Positions 24,289-33,310 of a DNA stretch of 64,000 nucleotides are shown piece after piece. Where the stretch lies: assembly GCF_010668395.1 (NCBI RefSeq), contig NZ_WUEY01000020.1:46853-110852 (forward strand). Direction: 5' to 3'. Position 1 is the stretch's first letter; every line of letters starts with the position of its first letter. The DNA is from Martinezella lusitana. GTDB lineage: Bacteria; Pseudomonadota; Alphaproteobacteria; Rhizobiales; Rhizobiaceae. Below the pieces are notes generated by a model. That model made no database searches. It was not told the origin of the DNA and saw only the letters and a program-made list of their open reading frames with translations. The position numbers were made by a program, and so were the translations under genes.

Positions 24289-25299
24289 ATGAAGAAAACA
24301 AATGAATTGAATCGTGATAATAATGAAACAAGTGTTGCATCCAGCGATCAAACGACCTACGGTCAGGCCATGAAGATCGATGTTGTCAGCAACCAGATAA
24401 GGGAGAACTTCGGCAAGCTTCCTGGACAGATGCAGGTGGCGGCTCGCTTCCTCCTCAACAACCCGCAGGAGGTCGCGCTTCTGTCGATGCGCGAGCAGTC
24501 CCGACGTGCCGGCGTGCCGGCGGCCACGATGACGCGGCTGGCGAAGCAGCTTGGTTTTGCCGGTTTCGAAGAGTTGCGGTCGATCTTCGTCGGGGCGGTT
24601 CGCAATTCCATCGAGCCCTTCAGCTCCAGGGCCGAGCACCTGGTCGAGCAACGCAAGCATACCGGCGACGATATCGCACCTCAGATGGTGGAGCGGCTGA
24701 GCGCCAATGTCGGTCAGTTGATGGATCCGACGCAGCGGGCGGCACTCAACGAGGCGGCAAAGACCCTGATGAATGCCCGCACCGTCTACAGTGCGGGCCA
24801 GAGAACGGCCTATTCCGCCGCCTATCACTTCGCCTATCTCTACGGCTATTTCAGCACGAAGACGGTGCTGGTGGATGGTCCGGGGGGAATCGGCGCCGAC
24901 CCGATGACGCATTGCGGTCCCGAGGACGCGCTTCTCGTCATCAGCCTCGAGCCGGCGGCAAGACAATCCGTCGAGATCACCCGTTTCGCGCATGAGCGCG
25001 GCGTGAAGGTGATCTCCATTACCAATTCCCCGCTATCGCCGGTGGGACGGGTGTCGGACACCGTGATCCTCATCAACCACGATAGTCCGGCGTTCTTTGA
25101 TGCGATGACGTCGGCATTTGCCGCCGTGGAGACGCTCATCGCAATCGTGGCAGGTGCCGAAGGAACAAAAGTTCCCGCTGCCGTCCGTGTTCGGGAGGAA
25201 CACCGTCGAGCTCTTGGTGAGTGGTGGGAAGAACCGCCGCGTGAAGCCAAGTTCAAAAGCCGCAAAAAGACGGCCAAGGAGAAGCCCGATTCCGCTTAG
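24289..25299 (+). CDS. MurR/RpiR-family transcription regulator
   Basis: A 336-residue regulator: a polar N-terminal tail of about 30 residues, an RpiR-type helix-turn-helix (LSMREQSRRAGVPAATMTRL near residue 65), then a SIS domain (about 140-270) that in this family senses a phosphorylated sugar or another metabolite (LLVISLEPAARQSVEI, KVISITNSPLSPVGRVSD). The start at 24289 is preferred because GAGGGTAAC precedes it; a GTG at 24253 lies within a palindrome. It stands between the aminotransferase and the Dpp-type operon, and probably controls both. The C-terminus ends in a Lys-rich tail. Confidence 0.88.
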   Translation: MKKTNELNRDNNETSVASSDQTTYGQAMKIDVVSNQIRENFGKLPGQMQVAARFLLNNPQEVALLSMREQSRRAGVPAATMTRLAKQLGFAGFEELRSIFVGAVRNSIEPFSSRAEHLVEQRKHTGDDIAPQMVERLSANVGQLMDPTQRAALNEAAKTLMNARTVYSAGQRTAYSAAYHFAYLYGYFSTKTVLVDGPGGIGADPMTHCGPEDALLVISLEPAARQSVEITRFAHERGVKVISITNSPLSPVGRVSDTVILINHDSPAFFDAMTSAFAAVETLIAIVAGAEGTKVPAAVRVREEHRRALGEWWEEPPREAKFKSRKKTAKEKPDSA

Positions 25300-25328
25300 C
25301 CCTCAATAACAATCCGAAGGGGAATGAA

Positions 25329-26831
25329 ATGATTGCAATTTCGCGGTTGGTCTCATCCGCAGTGATATCTGCAGCAGCATTCGGCTTTGCAGCGTCTGCG
25401 CATGCGGACGATGTGCTCAAGGTCGCGCTTTCGTCGAACCTTAACACGCTGGATCCGGCAAAGACGAAGATCGGCGACGAGTACGTCGTCGACTTTCTGG
25501 TCTATTCCGGCCTCACCGGCATCGGCCCCGACGGAAAGGTCGTTCCCGACCTGGCCGAGAGCTGGTCGTCCACCCAGGATCAGAAGAGCTGGACCTTCAA
25601 GCTGCGTCCGGACGTCAAGTTTCACTCCGGCCGCGCGCTGGACGCGGAGGATGTCAAGGCAACGATCGAACGCATCAAGGACAAGGCGATCGGTTCCGTC
25701 GCCCGCGCGAATTTCACGATCGTCGACACCATTACGGTGGTCGATCCGCTGACGATCAAGTTCGATCTTTCCATTCCCTATGCCGGGTTCCCGGACTTGT
25801 TTGCCGACCGTCAGGTCAAGATCGTGCCCCGCGACAAGCTGGACACGATCGCGGCGAAGCCAGACGGTACGGGGCCGTTCATGTTCCAGGAATTCAAGCC
25901 GGGCGAAGATGTAAAGCTCGTCAAGAACCCCAACTATTTCATCAAGGGCGAACCGAAGCTCGATGGCGTGGATCTGCGCATCATGCCGGAATCCGCCGCT
26001 CGCGTTTCCGCCGTGTCCACGGGCGAAGTCGACCTCGTGTGGGATATTCCGCCTGAGGGCATCCAGCAGCTCGCCAACAATCCCGATGTGACGATCGACA
26101 GCGTCGCTACCTCGAGCTGGGATGGCCTGATCATGAACAACGCCATCGCTCCGTTCGACAACGTCAAGGTCCGTCAGGCCATCGATGCCGCCATCGATCG
26201 CAAGGCCATGGTAGAATTCGCGCTTTTCGGCAGCGGAACGCCGACCCTGACGCCGATCCCGCCGACCAGCCCTTATTACAACAAGGATATCGCGTTCCCG
26301 CAGGCCGATGTCGCCAAGGCCAAGCAGTTGCTGAGCGAAGCGGGTTTCCCGAGCGGCTTCAATACGACCCTCTACGTCCCCAGCGGACGTCCGCCGAAGG
26401 AGCGCCTTGGCCTGGCGGCGCGCGAGATGTTGGCGGCGATCGGCATCAAGGTCGATATCCAGACCGTTCCATGGGACAAATTCATCAGCGATATCGAAGG
26501 GAAGGCCGCGTTCTATGTCGACGGCTTCTATTCCCGACCGGCCGTCGACCCGTCGGTCTATCCCTGGTTCAACTCCGCAGGGTCGTGGAACACCACCCTG
26601 TGGAACTACAAGAACCCCAAGATCGACGAGGTCCTCGACAAGGCCCGCGCGGCGACATCCGAAGAAGAACGCACGACGCTTTACAAGCAATTCCAAGAGC
26701 TTACGGTGGTGAATCCGCCAAGCGTCATACCGTATGTCGTCAATCACGCGAACGCGGTCCGCCACAGGGTTCACGGCTTCAAGTCCAGCCCGATGATGTG
26801 GTTGGACCTTCGCGAAGTCTCGCTTCACTGA
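25329..26831 (+). CDS. ABC importer substrate-binding protein, DppA/OppA type
   Basis: A 500-residue periplasmic binding protein of family 5. A Sec signal peptide is seen (about residues 1-26, ending AASAHADD). The mature protein begins with the family hallmark LNTLDPAKTKIGDEYVVDFL, then DLAESWSSTQDQKSWTFKLR and FHSGRALDAEDVKATIERI. These proteins bind peptides, opines or other amines. Here the two ureohydrolases in the same operon suggest a guanidino compound or arginine-containing ligand. Followed by a 9-bp hairpin and then the permease genes. Confidence 0.92.
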   Translation: MIAISRLVSSAVISAAAFGFAASAHADDVLKVALSSNLNTLDPAKTKIGDEYVVDFLVYSGLTGIGPDGKVVPDLAESWSSTQDQKSWTFKLRPDVKFHSGRALDAEDVKATIERIKDKAIGSVARANFTIVDTITVVDPLTIKFDLSIPYAGFPDLFADRQVKIVPRDKLDTIAAKPDGTGPFMFQEFKPGEDVKLVKNPNYFIKGEPKLDGVDLRIMPESAARVSAVSTGEVDLVWDIPPEGIQQLANNPDVTIDSVATSSWDGLIMNNAIAPFDNVKVRQAIDAAIDRKAMVEFALFGSGTPTLTPIPPTSPYYNKDIAFPQADVAKAKQLLSEAGFPSGFNTTLYVPSGRPPKERLGLAAREMLAAIGIKVDIQTVPWDKFISDIEGKAAFYVDGFYSRPAVDPSVYPWFNSAGSWNTTLWNYKNPKIDEVLDKARAATSEEERTTLYKQFQELTVVNPPSVIPYVVNHANAVRHRVHGFKSSPMMWLDLREVSLH

Positions 26832-26841
26832 TCGAGCGAAA

Positions 26842-26863
26842 GGGCCAGACGGATGTCTGGCCC
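26842..26863 (+). promoter_or_regulatory. Intergenic hairpin between binding-protein and permease genes
   Basis: GGGCCAGAC (26842-26850), loop GGAT, GTCTGGCCC (26855-26863): a perfect 9-bp GC-rich stem starting 10 bp after the binding-protein stop codon and ending 16 bp before the permease ATG. There is no T-run, so it is more likely an mRNA-stabilising or attenuating element than a full terminator. Confidence 0.75.
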
Positions 26864-26879
26864 CCGCAAGGGTGAGAAA

Positions 26880-27836
26880 ATGCTGTTTTATGTCTTAAAA
26901 CGCTTCGTCGCGGTGGCGGCGGTGCTGATCGTGATTTCCGTTCTGGTGTTCGCGATCACTCAGGTGATGCCGGGAGATGTGGCGCACGCGATCGCCGGAC
27001 AGTTCGCGACGCCGGATGTGATTGCGGCCATCCGCGTCAAGCTCGGCCTCAATGACCCTGTCGTTGTGCAATATTGGCGCTGGGTGTCCGGCATCCTCGT
27101 CGGCGATTTCGGGCAGTCGATCGTCATGGAGCGGCCGGTGGGATCGTTGATCACCGACGCTTTCGGCGCCTCGGCGGTGCTGGCCGGGCTGTCCTTCATT
27201 TGCGTCGCAGTCCTTGGAATTTTGTTCGGTGTGGTTGCCGCCGTCCGCAAGGACGGGATCGTCGACCATGCTGTATCGATCTTCACCTATGTCGGAATAT
27301 CGATCCCCGAATTCTTCTGGGGTATCGTGCTGATCATCTGCTTCGCGAATTATTTTCAGCTGCTTCCTTCCGGTGGCATGGGTTCGTTCTTCAGTTCGCC
27401 GGCGGATTGGTTTGCGCACCTAGCCCTGCCGGTCGTCACGCTGACGCTGACGCTGGTCGCGCACGTTTCTCGACTGACACGTTCGAGTATGCTCGAAACC
27501 CTGAACAGCCAGTATGTGCGCAACGCGCGGGCCAAGGGCCTGTCGGAGACGACGGTCGTGTTCCGTCACGCGCTGCCCAACGCCCTCATGCCAACCATCA
27601 CCGTATTGGCGCTGGACATCGGCTGGCTGATCGGCGGCATCGTGGTCGTGGAAATGGTGTTCTCCTATCCCGGGATCGGGCGCCTGCTGATGTTCGCGAT
27701 CGAGCGCCACGACCTCCCTCTCATTCAGGCGAGCATCCTGGTGATCGCTCTCATCTACTGTCTGGCCAATCTGGCTGCGGACCTGCTGTACGCGCTCGTT
27801 AACCCAAAGATCAGGTACGGAAATGCCGCAGATTAA
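26880..27836 (+). CDS. ABC importer permease, DppB type
   Basis: A 318-residue inner-membrane permease. Start at 26880 (MLFYVLKRFVAVAAVLIVIS) matches DppB N-termini; an upstream in-frame ATG at 26853 lies in the hairpin. Family features: VFAITQVMPGDVA near residue 28, six membrane segments, and the ATPase-docking EAA-like loop with YVRNARAKGLSETTVVFRHA near residue 215. Overlaps the next permease gene by 14 bp. Confidence 0.92.
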   Translation: MLFYVLKRFVAVAAVLIVISVLVFAITQVMPGDVAHAIAGQFATPDVIAAIRVKLGLNDPVVVQYWRWVSGILVGDFGQSIVMERPVGSLITDAFGASAVLAGLSFICVAVLGILFGVVAAVRKDGIVDHAVSIFTYVGISIPEFFWGIVLIICFANYFQLLPSGGMGSFFSSPADWFAHLALPVVTLTLTLVAHVSRLTRSSMLETLNSQYVRNARAKGLSETTVVFRHALPNALMPTITVLALDIGWLIGGIVVVEMVFSYPGIGRLLMFAIERHDLPLIQASILVIALIYCLANLAADLLYALVNPKIRYGNAAD

Positions 27837-28686
27837 GCCTTTTCACCGTCAGGCAGCGCTCGCATTCGCAGCCATGCCCTCGAAGATGCTGATTGGCGGC
27901 GTGCTGCTGACGGCGATCATCATCATTGCGGTTCTGGGCCCCTGGGTGGCGCCCTATCAATACGACCAGATGAGCATCCTGGCGCGGATGAAGCCGCCGA
28001 GTGCGGCGCATTGGTTCGGCACCGACGAGCTCGGCCGGGACGTCTTCAGCCGAACGCTCGTGGGAGCGCAGATGTCGCTGGCGATCGGCCTCGGCGCGAC
28101 GGCACTCAGTCTCGTCGCCGGCGTGCCTCTCGGCCTCCTGTGCGGCTACAAGCGCGGCCGGTTCGACGAGATCGTCATGCGATGCATGGACGTGCTGCTT
28201 TCGATGCCGCCGATCATGCTCGGGCTGCTGTTTCTGGCGGTCAGCCAGCCATCGGCCTGGAAGGCCATCCTAGCCGTGGGGTTCGTCTACATCCCGGTCA
28301 TCGTCCGCCTCACGCGCGCCTTGACGCTGGATCTCGCCAATGAGGACTTCATCGAGGCGGCGAGGGCGCGCAGCGAACGAACCTGGTACATCCTCCTCAG
28401 GGAAATCCTGCCGAACGCCTGGCCGACCATTGCCGTGGAAGGCAGCCTGCGCATCACCTTTGCGATCCTTCTCGGCGCAGCCCTCAGCTTTCTTGGCATG
28501 GGTGCGCAGCCGCCTAGTCCCGAATGGGGCCTGATGATCAGCGGAGCGCGTCCCTTCATCGCGCAGGCCCCCTGGGTCGCCCTGGCTCCCGGACTGTCCA
28601 TGTGCCTGACGGTCATTGCCGTCAACCTATTTGGCGATGGCCTTCGCGAGGCGATCGATCCGCGTACCGGCTCGCGAGGTCATTGA
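27823..28686 (+). CDS. ABC importer permease, DppC type
   Basis: A 287-residue inner-membrane permease. Seen: the N-terminal segment MLIGGVLLTAIIIIAVLGPW, the HWFGTDELGRDVFSRTLVGA block near residue 64 that is diagnostic for DppC/OppC, and the docking loop EDFIEAARARSERTWYILLR near residue 178. It overlaps DppB by 14 bp and ends 2 bp before the ATPase start. Confidence 0.92.
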   Translation: MPQIKPFHRQAALAFAAMPSKMLIGGVLLTAIIIIAVLGPWVAPYQYDQMSILARMKPPSAAHWFGTDELGRDVFSRTLVGAQMSLAIGLGATALSLVAGVPLGLLCGYKRGRFDEIVMRCMDVLLSMPPIMLGLLFLAVSQPSAWKAILAVGFVYIPVIVRLTRALTLDLANEDFIEAARARSERTWYILLREILPNAWPTIAVEGSLRITFAILLGAALSFLGMGAQPPSPEWGLMISGARPFIAQAPWVALAPGLSMCLTVIAVNLFGDGLREAIDPRTGSRGH

Positions 28687-28688
28687 AC

Positions 28689-30770
28689 ATGCCACTTCTG
28701 TCCATCAAGGATCTGACCGTTACCTACGGCACCGGGCCGAGCCGGCTGCAGGCGCTGAAGGGGATCAACCTGGAGATTTCGCCGGGCGAGACGGTTGCGC
28801 TCGTCGGTGAATCCGGTTCCGGCAAAAGCACCATCGCCATGGCCATCATGGACATGATCGATCGCAGGAGCGTGGTTGGAACGATCGAATTCAACGGCGA
28901 AAATCTGAGCGCCATGAATGCCGACAAGCGGCGAGACATGCGCGGAAGCCGGATATCGCTGGTTTTCCAGGATCCGTTCACCTCGCTGAACCCCTCGATC
29001 CGCATCGGCAACCAGGTCGCGGAGGGATTGATCGCGCATCTCGGCCTGTCGAAGCGGGAGGCGCAGTCGAAAGCGCTCGAAGCGTTGCGCGAGGTAGGCA
29101 TCGCCGACCCGGAAGCGGTGGCGAAATCCTATCCCCATCAACTGTCGGGGGGCATGCGCCAGCGCGTCCTCATTGCCTCCGCGCTGGTCTGCAATCCGGA
29201 GCTTCTCATCCTCGACGAGCCGACGACGGCCCTGGACGTCACGATCGAAGCCCAGGTTCTCGATCTCATCCAGGAGATTTCGGCACGCCGGAACGCCGGT
29301 GTCCTTTTCATCACCCACAATCTCGGCGTGGTGAACAAGATCGCCGATCGCGTCTGCGTGCTCTATGCCGGCCAGGTTCTGGAGCTCGGACCCAAGGGCA
29401 GCGTCCTGCGCTCGCCGCTTCATCCCTATACGCGGGGGCTTCTCGGTTCCATTCCGCGACTTGGCGAGCGTGACCGGCTGCGACGCCTGACGCCGATCGG
29501 CGGCCGGTTTCCAAATCTCGCCGACCTGCCGGCGGGATGCATTTTCAGGGACCGCTGTCCGTTCGCCGAGGATGGATGTGGTGATGCACAGCAGGTTCGT
29601 CCCGTTTCCGATCGCCTGGTGAAATGCTGGAGGGCCGAAGACGTGTCGGACTTTCGCTGGCCGGATCCGCCGGATGCCGGCAGTGTCCCTGCCGTGACCG
29701 CCGATCGCCGCGCGCTCGTCGAGTTGGACAGCGTCAGCAAAAGCTTCGCGCTTCCCGCGACAACGATCGAATGGCGCAGGGCCTTCGGCGCCATCCCGGT
29801 GCCGGCGCCCGTGAAGAAACGCGTCGACGTGATCAACGGGATTTCCCTGTCGATAGCGCGGGGCGAGATCGTCGGTCTTGTCGGCGAAAGCGGAAGCGGG
29901 AAATCGACGCTCGGCCGGATCATGCTCCGGCTCATTCAATCCAGCGGCGGTCGCGTCGTTTTCGACGGATCGGACATCACGGCGTCGAAAGAGCGCGATC
30001 TGGAGGGCTTTCGGCGAAAGGCGCAGATCGTCTTTCAGAACCCGACCTCATCGCTCAATCCGCGACGGACAATCGGCAATGCGATCGGCCGGGCCTTCAC
30101 CGTGTCAGGTAATGATCAGGGTGCCAATCGCCGGGCACAGGTCGAAGCCCTGATGGATCGGGCGGGCCTGCCGAAGCGCTATTATGACAGATATCCGCAT
30201 CAGCTTTCCGGCGGCGAGAAGCAACGGGCCGGCATTGCTCGCGCGCTGGCGTCACATCCGCAGCTGATCGTCTGCGACGAGCCCGTCTCCGCACTCGACG
30301 TGTCGGTCCAGGCCACCGTGCTGAACCTGTTTCTCGACCTCAGCAGGGAGCTGCAGCTCGCCTATCTGTTCATCTCCCATGACCTTGCCGTCATATCCCA
30401 CGTCGCCGATCGGATCGCGGTCCTCTACTTCGGCAAGATCGTGGAGGAGGGGCCGACGAACCGCGTCCTGCAGCCGCCTTACCATCCCTATACCGAGGCC
30501 CTGCTTTCGGCTGCGGCCTCGCCCGATGGCGATCATCAGCCTGATAGCCGGATCGTGCTGTCGGGCGATACGACACGGCGGGTTGCCAAGGGCTGCGTCT
30601 TCCAGGGGCGCTGTCCGCGCCAGATCGGATCGATCTGCGAAACCATGACCCCGCCCGTCCTGGAGCCTGCGCCCGGCCATCGCATTGCCTGCCACCTGCC
30701 CCTCGAGGAGCTCGCGGCGGCCGCATCGCGCGTTCCGGGCAAATTCCCTGCATCGCAAGAATCGAAATAA
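28689..30770 (+). CDS. Fused double ABC ATPase (DppD-DppF in one chain)
   Basis: A 693-residue protein with two complete nucleotide-binding domains, equal to DppD followed by DppF. Domain 1: Walker A GESGSGKSTIAMA, signature LSGGMRQRVLIA, Walker B LLILDEPTTALD, then the oligopeptide C-terminal Cys segment GCIFRDRCPF. Domain 2 (from about residue 345): Walker A GESGSGKSTLGR, LSGGEKQRAGIA, LIVCDEPVSALD, and again a Cys-containing tail GCVFQGRCP. The Cys-rich tails in DppD/F proteins can hold a 4Fe-4S cluster. The start at 28689 is chosen because the earlier open frame overlaps the permease gene. Fusion fixes a 1:1 ratio of the two ATPases. Confidence 0.93.
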   Translation: MPLLSIKDLTVTYGTGPSRLQALKGINLEISPGETVALVGESGSGKSTIAMAIMDMIDRRSVVGTIEFNGENLSAMNADKRRDMRGSRISLVFQDPFTSLNPSIRIGNQVAEGLIAHLGLSKREAQSKALEALREVGIADPEAVAKSYPHQLSGGMRQRVLIASALVCNPELLILDEPTTALDVTIEAQVLDLIQEISARRNAGVLFITHNLGVVNKIADRVCVLYAGQVLELGPKGSVLRSPLHPYTRGLLGSIPRLGERDRLRRLTPIGGRFPNLADLPAGCIFRDRCPFAEDGCGDAQQVRPVSDRLVKCWRAEDVSDFRWPDPPDAGSVPAVTADRRALVELDSVSKSFALPATTIEWRRAFGAIPVPAPVKKRVDVINGISLSIARGEIVGLVGESGSGKSTLGRIMLRLIQSSGGRVVFDGSDITASKERDLEGFRRKAQIVFQNPTSSLNPRRTIGNAIGRAFTVSGNDQGANRRAQVEALMDRAGLPKRYYDRYPHQLSGGEKQRAGIARALASHPQLIVCDEPVSALDVSVQATVLNLFLDLSRELQLAYLFISHDLAVISHVADRIAVLYFGKIVEEGPTNRVLQPPYHPYTEALLSAAASPDGDHQPDSRIVLSGDTTRRVAKGCVFQGRCPRQIGSICETMTPPVLEPAPGHRIACHLPLEELAAAASRVPGKFPASQESK

Positions 30771-30785
30771 ACGAGAGGAAACTTC

Positions 30786-31748
30786 ATGACACGGCCTCGC
30801 TATTCCGCGAGCCTACCCAGCGTAGGCCTAACCTCCTTCCTTCGCGCGCCCGTCGTCGAGGATTTCAACAAGGTGGACGCCGACGTCGCGTTCCTCGGCG
30901 TTCCCTATGATGGCGGCAACGGCTGGAGGCCGGGCACGAGATTTGGGCCCCGTGAAATTCGAAACCTTTCGGTTCGATACGGTGCATGGGGCGGCCATTC
31001 TGCGAACGGCTATTGGGACATCAAGGACCGCAAACGCTATCTCGACGGCGTGACGATGGCTGACTGCGGCGATGTCGATATCGCGTTTTATGATTTCGAC
31101 CGCAATGCCGAGCGCATCACGTCCAGTATCGAATCGATCCTGGATCAGAGTGCGTTGCCCGTCATCATCGGCGGTGATCACTCGGTGACCTTCCCGAACG
31201 TCTGCGCGTTCTCGCGTTTCGAGACGATAGACATCGTTCACATCGACGCCCACATGGATTGGCGCGATGAAATCGATGGAGTCCGTCACGCCAATGCCAT
31301 GCCGATGCGCCGGATCAAGGAACTGCCCTTCGTCCGAAACATGATCCAGATCGGTATTCGGGACGTTCGCACCACCGCAGACCAGGTCAGGGACGCCGAG
31401 GAGGCGGGAGCGATCGTCATCACCCGCGACGAGGTCCGCGACGAGGGGATCAAGGGCATCCTTGGCCGCTTCCCCGAACTGGGCAATGTCTTTGTCAGCA
31501 TCGATATCGACGGGCTCGACCCGTCCGTCGCGCCCGGAACCGGCTCGCCGACGCCGGACGGGTTGCTTTACCACGAAGTGCGCGGCCTGCTCAAAGGGGT
31601 GGCGACCGCCGGCAATGTCGTGGGGTTCGATCTCGTCGAAGTCAATCCGATGGTCGATGAGGGCGGTCGCACCTGCCTCCTCGCCAGCGTGATGATCCTC
31701 GAATTCCTTGGCGCGATCTTTGCCAACCGCAAACCTTCGTCGAAATAA
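30786..31748 (+). CDS. Agmatinase-family ureohydrolase (first of tandem pair)
   Basis: A 320-residue Mn-dependent ureohydrolase with complete ligand motifs: GGDHSVTFP near residue 125, HIDAHMDW near 151, and VSIDIDGLDPSVAPGTGSPT near 238, followed by LLYHEVRG with the glutamate expected to contact the guanidino group. It is close in length and sequence to its neighbour at 31780 (shared VDADVAFLGVPYDGG-type N-terminal block). It should release urea from agmatine, guanidinobutyrate or a relative delivered by the Dpp-type importer. The gene starts 15 bp after the ATPase with GAGAGGAAAC as the ribosome-binding site. Confidence 0.9.
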   Translation: MTRPRYSASLPSVGLTSFLRAPVVEDFNKVDADVAFLGVPYDGGNGWRPGTRFGPREIRNLSVRYGAWGGHSANGYWDIKDRKRYLDGVTMADCGDVDIAFYDFDRNAERITSSIESILDQSALPVIIGGDHSVTFPNVCAFSRFETIDIVHIDAHMDWRDEIDGVRHANAMPMRRIKELPFVRNMIQIGIRDVRTTADQVRDAEEAGAIVITRDEVRDEGIKGILGRFPELGNVFVSIDIDGLDPSVAPGTGSPTPDGLLYHEVRGLLKGVATAGNVVGFDLVEVNPMVDEGGRTCLLASVMILEFLGAIFANRKPSSK

Positions 31749-31779
31749 TCTTCAAATCTAAGCTGAAGTGAGAAAGAAC

Positions 31780-32721
31780 ATGACCGAACGCTATAATGCC
31801 AACCTGACATCCGTGGGCCTGGCGACGTTTTTCAAATCGTCGGTTTGCGAGGACTTTTCAAAAATCGATGCCGACGTCGCCTTCCTCGGCATTCCATATG
31901 ACGGCGGCGTCGGATATCGGCCGGGCACGCGTTTCGGGCCCAGCTCGCTGCGCGAATATTCCAAGCGCTTCACCCCCTGGGGCGGTGCCAACCCCGCCGG
32001 CTACTGGGATTTGGACGCAAACGAGCGGCGGCTCGAAGGCATCAGGATGGTGGATTGTGGCGATGTCGACATCGCCTACTATGACATGGAGCGCAATTTC
32101 GGCCTGATCACCGCCAATATCGAAGCCATTCTGGATTCCGGTGCCCTGCCGGTCATGATCGGTGGAGATCATTCCGTCACGTTCCCCTGCGTCAGGGCAT
32201 TTTCGCGGTTCGCCGAACTGGATGTGGTTCACATCGACGCGCATCTTGACTGGATCGATAATGTCGACGGTGTGAAGTTCGCGAGCGGAAGCCCGCTGCG
32301 GCGGACGAAGGAATTGCCCTTCGTGCACAACATGACCCATATCGGCATCCGCGACGTCAGGACCCGCGAGGAGGATTGGCGTGACCTCCATGAAAAAGGC
32401 GCAAGCGTTATTACCCGCAAGATGATCCGCGACGATATCGAGGCTGCGCTCGACAGGATTCCGGACATGTCGAATATCTATGTCACCATCGATATCGACG
32501 CGATGGACCCGTCGATCGCCCCTGGAACGGGCTCTCCATGCTCCGATGGGCTCCTTTATCACGAACTGAAGGCGGTGCTGCAGCGGGTGGCCGAAAAGGG
32601 CAAGATCGTGGGCTTCGATTGCGTCGAGATCAATCCGCTCGTCGACCTGGCCGGACAGACGTCCCTGATGGCGAGCACCGCCGTGCTTGAATTCCTCGGT
32701 GCAATCTTTAGGAGTCTTTAG
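31780..32721 (+). CDS. Agmatinase-family ureohydrolase (second of tandem pair)
   Basis: A 313-residue ureohydrolase with GGDHSVTFP near residue 122, HIDAHLDW near 148 and VTIDIDAMDPSIAPGTGSPC near 235, all metal ligands kept. The ATG at 31780 is preferred to a GTG at 31768, which has no ribosome-binding site. It follows the first copy by 31 bp. Since both copies keep every metal ligand, two active enzymes with different substrates, or a mixed oligomer, are possible. The segment between the motifs differs (DNVDGVKFASGSPLRR here, DEIDGVRHANAMPMRR in the first), which is where specificity loops lie in agmatinases. Its 3' end overlaps a decayed reverse-strand frame by 14 bp. Confidence 0.9.
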   Translation: MTERYNANLTSVGLATFFKSSVCEDFSKIDADVAFLGIPYDGGVGYRPGTRFGPSSLREYSKRFTPWGGANPAGYWDLDANERRLEGIRMVDCGDVDIAYYDMERNFGLITANIEAILDSGALPVMIGGDHSVTFPCVRAFSRFAELDVVHIDAHLDWIDNVDGVKFASGSPLRRTKELPFVHNMTHIGIRDVRTREEDWRDLHEKGASVITRKMIRDDIEAALDRIPDMSNIYVTIDIDAMDPSIAPGTGSPCSDGLLYHELKAVLQRVAEKGKIVGFDCVEINPLVDLAGQTSLMASTAVLEFLGAIFRSL

Positions 32722-33253
32722 TTTTCACTCCCCAAAGTGCTCGGTATCTTTTTCGCAGCGTTTCCCCGATACGCACGCGGCGCATGACGACGCCGACATA
32801 TCCTTTATTGAGCGGTGATGAACGGATTTCGCGGCGAAACCTGGATTGCATCACGGCGAGGAAAAAGTTGTGGTCGTCCGTGGTGCTTCGCGGAAGTTGA
32901 AAATGCTGTTCTCCATATGGAAGATTGCCAATTTCCACTGGGGCATTGGGCTCCACCAGAGCGTTAGTGGCACTGCGCCGCAGCTCGGCGGCGCAGATGC
33001 TTTCGGCCAGCATTGCCTGCAACAGTTGCACGATCTTCTTGGGAAAGCCGATAATGAAGCCGTCCGACCGGTGTGGAAGAATAAAGCATCCCCGTTCGGG
33101 AAGACAATAGCAAGTTTGTTCACCGCGCAAGTCTTGCGAAAAGATGCGCCTCTCCTTGATGTCTGTCCACCAAAGCGAGGCTTTGTCCGGATGCCAGAAG
33201 TAGCTTTCGCCCAAAGTGTTTTCGCACTCAGCAAATATCTCGGGTCTAAGCAT
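32708..33253 (-). pseudogene. Truncated SMP-30/gluconolactonase gene
   Basis: The first 73 or so codons (33253 down to about 33035) read as the N-terminal blade of an SMP-30 lactonase: ECENTLGESYFWHPDKASLW, WTDIKERRIFSQD, then PERGCFILPHRSDGFIIGFP. After FPKKIVQLLQ the family similarity stops, and the remaining about 105 codons are unfamiliar, so a deletion or insertion has replaced the rest of the propeller. A full family member is about 290-300 residues. It probably once belonged to the GMC/GntR unit or another sugar-acid operon. The 3' end runs into the stop region of the ureohydrolase gene. Confidence 0.7.
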
Positions 33254-33310
33254 TAGACTCTCCTACATATTCTGCCAGCTCAGGTATCGTCTTTGCGCTA
33301 ACGCACTTAC

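Noticed and set aside
22851..24290. 479-codon minus-strand frame opposite the aminotransferase
   Set aside because: Shadow of a class III aminotransferase with all cofactor residues.
25353..26828. 491-codon minus-strand frame opposite the DppA-type gene
   Set aside because: Shadow; the plus strand has a signal peptide, family motifs and operon context.
32846..33256. 136-codon plus-strand frame opposite the SMP-30 remnant
   Set aside because: The minus strand shows SMP-30 similarity; the plus frame shows none.
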